A stretch of 5,466 nt of DNA from assembly GCA_016177145.1 (NCBI GenBank), contig JACOVV010000092.1, positions 1 through 5,466 on the forward strand. The letters run 5' to 3'. This DNA comes from Candidatus Omnitrophota bacterium. Its GTDB lineage: Bacteria > Omnitrophota > Gorgyraeia > JACOVV01. Under the pieces are notes generated by a model. It ran no database searches. It had not been told where the DNA came from and was given only the letters and a program-made list of their open reading frames with translations. Each line of letters opens with the position of its first letter. The stretch's first letter is position 1. Shown piece by piece: positions 1 through 5,441 of the stretch. Position numbers and translations under genes: made by a program.

Positions 1-8
1 ATTCCTGA

Positions 9-82
9 GGGCCCATAGCTCAGTTGGTTAGAGCGCAGTCCTGATAAGACTGAGGTGCTTGGTTCGAATCCAAGTGGGCCCA
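9..82 (+). tRNA. tRNA-Ile with GAT anticodon, complete
   Basis: This is a full 74-nt cloverleaf. The 7-bp acceptor stem is perfect (9-15 pairs with 75-81), with discriminator A at 82. The D-arm carries the usual AGCTCAGTTGGTTAGAGC-type sequence. The anticodon stem is 36-40 with 48-52, the loop is 41-47, and the anticodon GAT is at 43-45. The variable loop is 53-57. The T-arm is 58-62 with 70-74, with loop TTCGAAT at 63-69. Bases 83 onward read TTA, so the CCA tail is not encoded and must be added after transcription. The gene decodes AUC/AUU isoleucine codons. In many bacteria this tRNA sits in the 16S-23S rRNA spacer just before tRNA-Ala; here only 8 bases upstream are visible, so that setting cannot be confirmed. 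Confidence 0.97.
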
Positions 83-130
83 TTAATATTATTCCCCATT
101 TCTCATCACCCAAAAAATCGAAGATTGAGA

Positions 131-1390
131 ATGCAAAAAGCAGAGTATTTATTCCTATTAAGGCATTTCAACGACATTGACCAAATCATACCGGTGGTGT
201 GGAAGATGAATGAATCCGGCTGCTCGGTTGGTGTGATTCTGGTGAATGACAATTACTCTGTCCAATCCGACTACAGACTCCGGTTTTTGTTGTCCAAAAG
301 CGTTCCCGTGGCTACCTACGTTGATCTTCTCAAAAACGAAAGGAGGATTTCCGATTCCCTGGCGAGACTGATGAGATGGAGCAAGTCCGATTTTTCCGTT
401 GTCAAGACGATTTTCCGTAAAGCTTTCTACACCCCGGGAAAAGCCGCCTGGGTGCTGGAACAGACAGGCTGCCGGGTATGTATTTTTGAATGGAACAACC
501 CCCTCGCGCAGCTGCATGGGGATTTCTTCACCGCCGCGAAAGGGAAAGGAATACGGACAGTTTGTTTGCCTCACGGCTTGAACATCTATCTGAACCCGGA
601 CGTAACAGTGAAAGAACGGGCCACGGGTAAAAGACCTGATTTCTCTCAGAGGACCTCTCCGAACGGCTTTGATCACTACGTTGTTCAATCTGAATATCAC
701 CGTCGCTATATGTGTGAATGCGGCGCCGACCCGGGGAAAACGCTGGCCTTAGGAAGCGCTCGTTATTCACCAGAATGGCAGAAAGTCAATAGTGGGCTTG
801 TTCCCGACTACGGGGATCCGTTTCAACAAAAACAGAAAAAGAAAGTCGTGTTCATGCTCCCGCAGTGGAACTACAACGTCAACCGCCCAGCGACGATTCA
901 GCTTTTATCCCGTTTGATGGAGCGGGAGGATATTAACCTTGTCATCAGAGGGCATACCCGCGGCGGTCAAAATTCTCTAGGCGGGGATTTTGGAGAGAAG
1001 CGCCGCCGGCGCGGCAATGTTCGTTTGGAAAGTGAAATCTCATCGGTGGCGCTCATTCGCTGGGCAGATGTGGTCATCAATTTTGCTTCCAGTATCGGGT
1101 TTGAGGTTCTTTTGCAGAATAAAGTTTTACTTTCACCGGAATACTTGCATACGAACCGGACTATTTTCGCCGAGACAAAGGCCTGCGTGATCGCTCACGA
1201 TGAAGAAGAAACGCTTCGGCTTTTGGATAAAAATATCCTGGAACTCCGGAAATCCTATACGGATCGGGAGATTCAGAACATCTTCAAAACAGTCATTTTT
1301 GGCGGCAGAGAAACCAGTGATATATTGATGAATTATGTTCATCTGTTAACAGGTGGGAAACCCGTCCTTGCCGCTCAGGATGTGATATAA
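131..1390 (+). CDS. GT-B-like surface polysaccharide glycosyltransferase (family uncertain)
   Basis: The protein has 419 aa and no signal peptide or membrane segment, so it is probably cytosolic or at the inner face of the membrane. The N-terminal part opens with a beta strand and an FNDID motif (residues 5-17). A PHG motif follows (LPHGLNIY, 146-153). Next comes a region ending in LGSARYSPEW (207-216), reminiscent of capsule and Kdo-type GT-B enzymes. The C-terminal half has FMLPQWNYN (241-249), VIRGHTRGG (271-279, in the place of the KPHPR-like donor-domain motif) and WADVVINFASSIGFEVLLQNKVLL (311-334), which matches the 'SS..EAL..GKPVL' donor-site region. I therefore infer a nucleotide-sugar-dependent transferase; donor and acceptor are unknown, though the CMP-sugar made by the downstream genes is a candidate donor. 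The frame stays open back into the tRNA (TTG at 59), but ATG 131 is chosen because the first conserved strand begins there. No convincing Shine-Dalgarno precedes it. A CDP-glycerol-transferase-like or epimerase-like GT-B protein is the main alternative. Confidence 0.72.
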   Translation: MQKAEYLFLLRHFNDIDQIIPVVWKMNESGCSVGVILVNDNYSVQSDYRLRFLLSKSVPVATYVDLLKNERRISDSLARLMRWSKSDFSVVKTIFRKAFYTPGKAAWVLEQTGCRVCIFEWNNPLAQLHGDFFTAAKGKGIRTVCLPHGLNIYLNPDVTVKERATGKRPDFSQRTSPNGFDHYVVQSEYHRRYMCECGADPGKTLALGSARYSPEWQKVNSGLVPDYGDPFQQKQKKKVVFMLPQWNYNVNRPATIQLLSRLMEREDINLVIRGHTRGGQNSLGGDFGEKRRRRGNVRLESEISSVALIRWADVVINFASSIGFEVLLQNKVLLSPEYLHTNRTIFAETKACVIAHDEEETLRLLDKNILELRKSYTDREIQNIFKTVIFGGRETSDILMNYVHLLTGGKPVLAAQDVI

Positions 1391-1391
1391 T
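1383..1391 (+). promoter_or_regulatory. Candidate extended -10 promoter for the flippase and downstream genes
   Basis: TGATATAAT is a perfect extended -10 (TGn followed by consensus TATAAT at 1386-1391), overlapping the stop codon of the glycosyltransferase gene (1388-1390). I see no good -35 hexamer at 16-18 bp spacing, which extended -10 promoters can tolerate. The predicted start near 1398 would give a leader of about 43 nt before ATG 1441. The match could be chance in an AT-rich stop-codon context. Confidence 0.35.
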
Positions 1392-1440
1392 ACCCCTTTA
1401 ATCCTGCAGTTGTCTCTTGCACGGCAGACTCAAACGAGCG

Positions 1441-2955
1441 ATGAAAACAGCACAAATCCTCTTAAGGGATATCACTCAATTTACCGGCAGTCAATACCTG
1501 GCTAGTTTCGTCAACATTTTTCGCGGTGTTTTTATTCGTAAAATATTGGGGCCTCTCACAATGGGGTTTTTTACGGAGCTGTCCATGTTTCTTCAGTATG
1601 GGAGGATGCATGATTTAGGGATTCTCAATGCCATGGAGCGGGAAATCCCTTTTTACCGCGGCAAGTCAGATGAGGAACGGATGAAACTGACTCAATCCGT
1701 CTGTTTCACGGTTTGCTTGTTCACCGCGATTCCGGCATCGCTTCTTTTCGCGCTGGCCGCATGGCTGGGTCCTTTTTCTTTATCCAGCGAAATCCGCGGA
1801 GGGCTTTATTTTATCGCTGTGATGGTTTTGACCAATGCCCTTTTATCGTATTACCAAATTCTATTGAGAACTTATAATGAGTTTAGCGTTATCAGCTCGG
1901 TTACTTTTTACGGCTCAATCGTCGAAACCCTCCTGGTGGTCGTTTTCGTTTATCAATGGGGGCTGTGTGGTTTATTGTCGGCCTTGATTTTAGGAGACTT
2001 GGTATGGGTGGCGTGGGCCCTGCGAAAGAGGCCGCAGTTTCTCAAAGTTTCTTTGGTGTTCGACAAGCAATGCGCCAAGGCGCTCTTTTCCATAGGGATT
2101 CCGTTATCCATTTATAATTTTGCCAGGACTATTTTCTTGACCATCGACCGGTTTTTCATCCTCACTTTTCTGGGACAAGTGTATTTGGGATTCTACAGTA
2201 TCGCGTTGATGGTTTACAATTTTATGACGCCGCTTCCCTCAATGGCTTATAAGGTTGTCTATCCCCGTTTTATGCAGGCTTTTGGCCAATCAGACAGTTT
2301 GGAGGCTACCGAGGATTATTTGACGAAACCGACTCTGGCATTTGGTTATTTATATCCCCTCCTGGCCGGGTTAGGAGTTCTGGCGCTCCCCGTGTTCTTG
2401 CACTACATTCTCCCGCAGTTCTCCGAGGGACTTATCCCCGCGCAGATTTTATTGTGGGGGACGTGCTGTTTTTCTTTGGTATTCATGTGGGTCTATTCTA
2501 TTATTGCTTTAGAGAAACAATGGCTCATGATAGGATTGACGCTCTTATCAGCGCTCATCGAAGTGGGGTTGTGTTTTTTATTGACTCCGTTTTTAGGATG
2601 GGGGCTCAACGGCATTGCTTTGGCGACGGCAGTATCTCATTTCTTCTTGAGCGTTTTTCTGATCACAGCCGTCATTTGGGGGCATCAGAAAAAAGGATGG
2701 CGGTGTGTCTATTTCCTTGTGGAACTATACTGGCCGTTGCTGGGAACCATCGGGGTCGTAGGATTAGTGATGAAAATACTGCCGTTCACGTTGACGTCGG
2801 TTTGGGTTGACCTGGGTATTTTTATGGTACAAGCGGGTTTACTTTTGGGAATATGGGGAGTCTTGATGTTTTATCGGTTGAACCGCCAGATTCCAATTCT
2901 GAAGATTCTCAAAGAATGGAAGTCTTCGACGGCGCTTGCTAAGGCAGGAGGATAA
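1441..2955 (+). CDS. Wzx-type polysaccharide flippase (MOP superfamily)
   Basis: This is a 504-aa, very hydrophobic integral inner-membrane protein with about 12-14 predicted helices. The clearest are near residues 87-109, 120-141, 154-173, 175-194, 238-262, 298-320, 333-357, 360-380, 386-412, 427-446 and 455-478. The N-terminal QYLASFVNIFRGVFIRKILGP pattern (19-38) and the LTIDRFFIL motif (233-241), a conserved charged pair inside a membrane segment, are typical of O-antigen and teichuronic acid flippases of the polysaccharide-transport branch. The length is near the upper end for Wzx. Such proteins move undecaprenyl-linked oligosaccharides to the outer membrane leaflet. ATG 1441 is preferred over TTG 1417 because the family's N-terminal helix begins shortly after it; neither has a strong ribosome site. 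The gene follows the glycosyltransferase by 50 bp and is followed after 3 bp by the aldolase gene. MurJ is unlikely, because the context is glycan assembly and the protein lacks MurJ-like features I would recognise. Confidence 0.85.
   Translation: MKTAQILLRDITQFTGSQYLASFVNIFRGVFIRKILGPLTMGFFTELSMFLQYGRMHDLGILNAMEREIPFYRGKSDEERMKLTQSVCFTVCLFTAIPASLLFALAAWLGPFSLSSEIRGGLYFIAVMVLTNALLSYYQILLRTYNEFSVISSVTFYGSIVETLLVVVFVYQWGLCGLLSALILGDLVWVAWALRKRPQFLKVSLVFDKQCAKALFSIGIPLSIYNFARTIFLTIDRFFILTFLGQVYLGFYSIALMVYNFMTPLPSMAYKVVYPRFMQAFGQSDSLEATEDYLTKPTLAFGYLYPLLAGLGVLALPVFLHYILPQFSEGLIPAQILLWGTCCFSLVFMWVYSIIALEKQWLMIGLTLLSALIEVGLCFLLTPFLGWGLNGIALATAVSHFFLSVFLITAVIWGHQKKGWRCVYFLVELYWPLLGTIGVVGLVMKILPFTLTSVWVDLGIFMVQAGLLLGIWGVLMFYRLNRQIPILKILKEWKSSTALAKAGG
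2946..2952 (+). promoter_or_regulatory. Strong Shine-Dalgarno for the aldolase gene
   Basis: AGGAGGA lies 6 nt before ATG 2959, inside the last codons of the flippase gene. It is the best ribosome binding site in the window. It fixes the aldolase start and implies that the aldolase is translated more efficiently than its upstream neighbours. Confidence 0.85.
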
Positions 2956-2958
2956 AAA

Positions 2959-3723
2959 ATGGGATTGAAACAGGATCTTCGCAAGAAAGGGAAAGTCATC
3001 CTCGGCAGCTGGCTGCAGATAGGGCATCCGGTGACGGCCGAGATTATGTCACAGGCCGGTTTCGAATGGCTGGCAGTGGATTTGGAACATAGTGTCATTG
3101 AGCTGTCGCAGATGCAGACGCTTTTTCAAGTGATGACAGGATGTGGCGTCACGCCGCTGGCGAGGGTTGCCAGCAACGATCCTGTTCAAATAAAGAAGGT
3201 CATGGACGCCGGCGCTTCAGGGATCATTGTTCCTAACGTTAATTCTAGAGACGAAGCCGCGCGGGCTGTTTCAGCGGCTAAATATCCTCCCCTGGGGACC
3301 CGCGGCGTCGGATTAGCCAGGGCTCAGAAATATGGAGCCGATTTCAAAGGGTACTACGAGCGGATCAATGAGGAAAGCGTGGTCATTGCTCAGATCGAAC
3401 ATCGTTTAGGCGTGGAACGGCTCGAAGAAATCGTGACTGTTCGGGGATTGGATGGTTTGTTTATCGGGCCGTTTGATCTTTCCGCGTCCTATGGAATTGC
3501 GGGGAATTTCGATCACCCACTGATGAAGAATGCGATGGAGAGAATCGAACGGTGCGCGCGCCGCGCCAATCTGGCTTTGGGGGCGCATGTCGTCTATCCC
3601 AATTTGAACGAAGTAAAGAAAAAAATAAAACAAGGATACCGGTTGATCGCTTATAGTGTCGACACAATTCTCCTGCGGCATTATTCCAGTGAAGCCGCGA
3701 AAGAGATCAGGAGATTTCTATGA
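2959..3723 (+). CDS. HpcH/HpaI-family class II pyruvate aldolase
   Basis: The 254-aa protein matches the HpcH/HpaI (2,4-dihydroxyheptanedioate / 2-keto-3-deoxyglucarate aldolase) TIM-barrel family in length and motif order. Visible motifs are GSWLQIGHP (16-24), the DLEH catalytic box with His44, ARV with Arg69 at the expected pyruvate-binding position, MDAGASGIIVPNV (82-94), GTRGVGLARAQKYG (113-126), AQIEH with metal ligand Glu147, and FIGPFDLSAS with metal ligand Asp173. Family members reversibly add pyruvate, or related 2-oxo acids, to an aldehyde using a divalent metal. All key residues are kept, so the enzyme should be active. Known members are mostly catabolic, but its place between a flippase and a CMP-sugar synthase suggests synthesis of a 2-keto acid sugar here. 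The start is supported by AGGAGGA 6 nt upstream. The gene overlaps the next one by an ATGA junction. The true substrate cannot be read from sequence. Confidence 0.9.
   Translation: MGLKQDLRKKGKVILGSWLQIGHPVTAEIMSQAGFEWLAVDLEHSVIELSQMQTLFQVMTGCGVTPLARVASNDPVQIKKVMDAGASGIIVPNVNSRDEAARAVSAAKYPPLGTRGVGLARAQKYGADFKGYYERINEESVVIAQIEHRLGVERLEEIVTVRGLDGLFIGPFDLSASYGIAGNFDHPLMKNAMERIERCARRANLALGAHVVYPNLNEVKKKIKQGYRLIAYSVDTILLRHYSSEAAKEIRRFL
3709..3713 (+). promoter_or_regulatory. Shine-Dalgarno for the cytidylyltransferase gene
   Basis: AGGAG lies 6 nt before ATG 3720, within the end of the aldolase gene. With the ATGA stop/start overlap at 3720-3723 it indicates translational coupling of the two genes. 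It favours ATG 3720 over the in-frame ATG 3726. Confidence 0.8.
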
Positions 3724-4517
3724 AGATGATCGGAATCATCCCCGTCAGGATGGCTTCCAGCCGGTTCCCGGGGAAACCGCTCTGTTCTATCGCGGGGATG
3801 AGCATGGTCGAACACGTTTACCGGCGTTGTTCCATGAGTCAATCGCTGGATGAAGTTTACGTGGCTACCTGTGACCCCCAGATCCAAAAGGAAGTGGAGA
3901 ATTTCAACGGCCGGGTCGTGATGACCGCTTCAACCCATCAGCGTTGCACGGATCGAATCGCGGAAGCGGCGCGGAAAATAAAAACGGACGCCGATATCAT
4001 CATCCTTATTCAGGGGGACGAACCGCTGGTCTATCCTGAGATGATTGACAGTGTTGCCGGGCCCATCACGCGGGATTTGGGGCTTCTCTGCGCCAACCTG
4101 ATCATCCCCATCGAAGAAGAGAGAGAATTAAAAGACGCCAATGTCGTGAAAGCGGTCATGGATTTAAACGGATGTGCGCTTTACTATTCACGTCAACCGA
4201 TTCCCACCACGAAAGCGGCCGGTGGAGTTCTCGGCCATAAACAGACAGGTATTATTTCTTTTCGGACGGAGTTTTTGTACCGGTTCATTCAGATGGCGCC
4301 GTCCCCCTTAGAAAAAGCGGAATCTGTTGATATGATGCGGCTCCTGGAACATGGGTACAAGATAAAATTGGTGGAGAGTCCCAGGAAGACCTACACCGTT
4401 GATACTCTGGAGGACAAGGAGAGAGTCGAAAGAATCATGGCGACCGACTCTTTATTTTTAACGTATGGCGCAAAAGAGAAAAATTCTCGTTACAACCGGG
4501 ACGTTTTGTCAATTTGA
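3720..4517 (+). CDS. KdsB-like CMP-sugar (ulosonate) cytidylyltransferase
   Basis: The 265-aa protein is a soluble nucleotidyltransferase that transfers CMP from CTP to an anomeric hydroxyl of an acidic sugar. Family signatures run in order: IIPVRMASSRFPGKPL (6-21, CTP-binding loop), VYVATCDPQI (46-55), TDRIAEA (77-83), IQGDEPLVYPEMI (97-109) with metal ligand Asp100, NVVKAV (141-146), ALYYSRQPIP (153-162), EKAESV (198-203) and YTVDTLEDKERV (225-236) with Asp228. It differs from classical KdsB: HxSGTDR reads HQRCTDR (73-79), and the LEQLR helix reads VDMMR (203-207). This suggests a substrate other than ordinary Kdo, although a divergent Kdo enzyme is possible, so I withhold the symbol. About 20 residues after the usual end form an extra tail that overlaps the start of the next gene. 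It overlaps the aldolase stop by 4 bp. NeuA-type activation of another acidic sugar is the alternative. Confidence 0.88.
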   Translation: MKMIGIIPVRMASSRFPGKPLCSIAGMSMVEHVYRRCSMSQSLDEVYVATCDPQIQKEVENFNGRVVMTASTHQRCTDRIAEAARKIKTDADIIILIQGDEPLVYPEMIDSVAGPITRDLGLLCANLIIPIEEERELKDANVVKAVMDLNGCALYYSRQPIPTTKAAGGVLGHKQTGIISFRTEFLYRFIQMAPSPLEKAESVDMMRLLEHGYKIKLVESPRKTYTVDTLEDKERVERIMATDSLFLTYGAKEKNSRYNRDVLSI

Positions 4518-5421
4518 CAAGATTCCGCTGGAACTTCTGAAGAAGGAAGGGTATGAAGTACTGGTGAATCCGATGGGAAGGACCCTTGCCTCGGAAGAAG
4601 AGTCTTTGCGGTTCTACACCTCCGGCATCTGTGGTGTTATCGCCGGGACCGAACCGATCACCCGCCGTGTGATCGAACAAGCCAAACAACTCGAAGTTAT
4701 TTCACGTATCGGGGTGGGACTGGACAGCGTTGATTTCGAAGCGGTTCGGGAAAGAGGAATACAGGTTTTTAAAAGTGATGCAGGGGTGGCGGATGCGGTT
4801 GCCGAATTGACCGTAGGATTGATTCTCGCGGCCCTTCGGAGAGTGCCGGAAGCGGATCGAGTGATCCGCCGGGGAGAGTGGGGCGAACTCATGGGGGGGA
4901 TGCTCCGGGGCAAGACAGTGGGTATTATCGGAATGGGCCATATTGGGAAGAAAGTCGTGGAGCTCTGTCAGGTTTTTGGAGTGAAATGCTTGGTTTATGA
5001 TACAATAAAAAACCCTTCTTTCGCACAGCGTTTTCAGGTTTCCTATGCCGACCTGGAGGTGTTGTTGAGGGAATCTGATGTTATTTCGGTTCATGTGCCG
5101 CGCACAGACCAGACAAGAAACTTACTTAATGGAGAGCGGTTAAGACAGATAAAGCAAGGGGCTGTTTTGGTGAATACTTCCAGGGGAGGGATTGTCGATG
5201 AGCAGGGGTTGCATGAATTGCTTCGCTCAAAGCATCTTGCCGCCGCCGCTTTAGATGTCTACGATCATGAACCTTATCAAGGGCCGTTAGCGCAATTGGA
5301 AAATGTGATTCTGACCTGCCACATGGGGACTTGCGCTAGAGAAGCGAGAGTCCAAATGGAGAGGCAGGCAGCCGAAAATCTAATAAGTGGGTTAAGCCAG
5401 CGTGCGCTTCACGCACGATGA
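4465..5421 (+). CDS. D-isomer-specific 2-hydroxyacid dehydrogenase, phosphoglycerate-dehydrogenase-like
   Basis: The 318-aa protein is a cytosolic NAD(P)-dependent oxidoreductase interconverting a D-2-hydroxy acid and its 2-oxo acid. It has the outer catalytic-domain motif RIGVGLDSVD (81-90), VADAVAELTVGLILAALR (108-125), the Rossmann loop GMGHIG (156-161) with Asp179 suggesting NAD preference, NTSRGG with catalytic Arg240, DVYDHEP with Glu269, and CHMGT with His286, so the Arg-Glu-His triad is intact. It ends without the ACT regulatory domain of long SerA proteins, so serine feedback is not expected. ATG 4465 is the first possible start, since an in-frame stop sits at 4459-4461. The start lies inside the cytidylyltransferase gene (53-bp overlap) with no visible Shine-Dalgarno, implying coupling. 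The last residues (SQRALHAR) are coded by a hairpin sequence and look like an added tail. Its role is probably to make or consume the 2-oxo acid used by the aldolase; glyoxylate/hydroxypyruvate reductase is an alternative. Confidence 0.88.
   Translation: MAQKRKILVTTGTFCQFDKIPLELLKKEGYEVLVNPMGRTLASEEESLRFYTSGICGVIAGTEPITRRVIEQAKQLEVISRIGVGLDSVDFEAVRERGIQVFKSDAGVADAVAELTVGLILAALRRVPEADRVIRRGEWGELMGGMLRGKTVGIIGMGHIGKKVVELCQVFGVKCLVYDTIKNPSFAQRFQVSYADLEVLLRESDVISVHVPRTDQTRNLLNGERLRQIKQGAVLVNTSRGGIVDEQGLHELLRSKHLAAAALDVYDHEPYQGPLAQLENVILTCHMGTCAREARVQMERQAAENLISGLSQRALHAR
5401..5417 (+). repeat. Short inverted repeat (hairpin) at the end of the dehydrogenase gene
   Basis: CGTGCG (5401-5406) and CGCACG (5412-5417) form a perfect 6-bp GC-rich stem with a 5-nt loop, placed over the final codons of the dehydrogenase. 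It is followed by two near-identical heptamers, GATGAGC (5417-5423) and GACGAGT (5424-5430). There is no T-run after the stem, so it is a weak intrinsic terminator at best. It may be a dispersed REP-like repeat or an RNA processing site before the tRNA. Confidence 0.45.
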
Positions 5422-5441
5422 GCGACGAGTAACGGTCTTTA

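Noticed and set aside
9..82. tRNA-Ile as an integrase attachment site for a genomic island
   Set aside because: No integrase gene is present and no direct repeat of the tRNA 3' end appears elsewhere in the window.
63..92. Possible promoter with TATTAT at 87-92 after the tRNA
   Set aside because: The only -35 candidate at suitable spacing is a poor match within the tRNA T-loop, so the hexamer alone is not convincing in AT-rich sequence.
59..130. Upstream extension of the glycosyltransferase gene to TTG 59
   Set aside because: This start lies inside the T-arm of a well-formed tRNA, and the extra 24 residues look like non-coding translation. Recognisable protein begins at ATG 131.
1000..1012. 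Strong GC palindrome within the glycosyltransferase gene
   Set aside because: It is explained by a run of arginine codons (RRRR, residues 291-294), has a 3-nt loop and no T-run, so a terminator or element is not supported.
1417..1440. TTG 1417 as the flippase start
   Set aside because: The eight extra residues add nothing family-like and no Shine-Dalgarno precedes this TTG. ATG 1441 leads straight into the expected N-terminal helix.
4990..5006. TACAAT -10-like motif inside the dehydrogenase gene
   Set aside because: No -35 at correct spacing, and it sits mid-gene with no downstream gene needing it except the tRNA over 400 bp away.
158..5094. Open frames on the - strand and in alternate + frames within the five genes
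   Set aside because: They overlap well-supported genes, show no family motifs, and have low-complexity or atypical composition expected of shadow frames.
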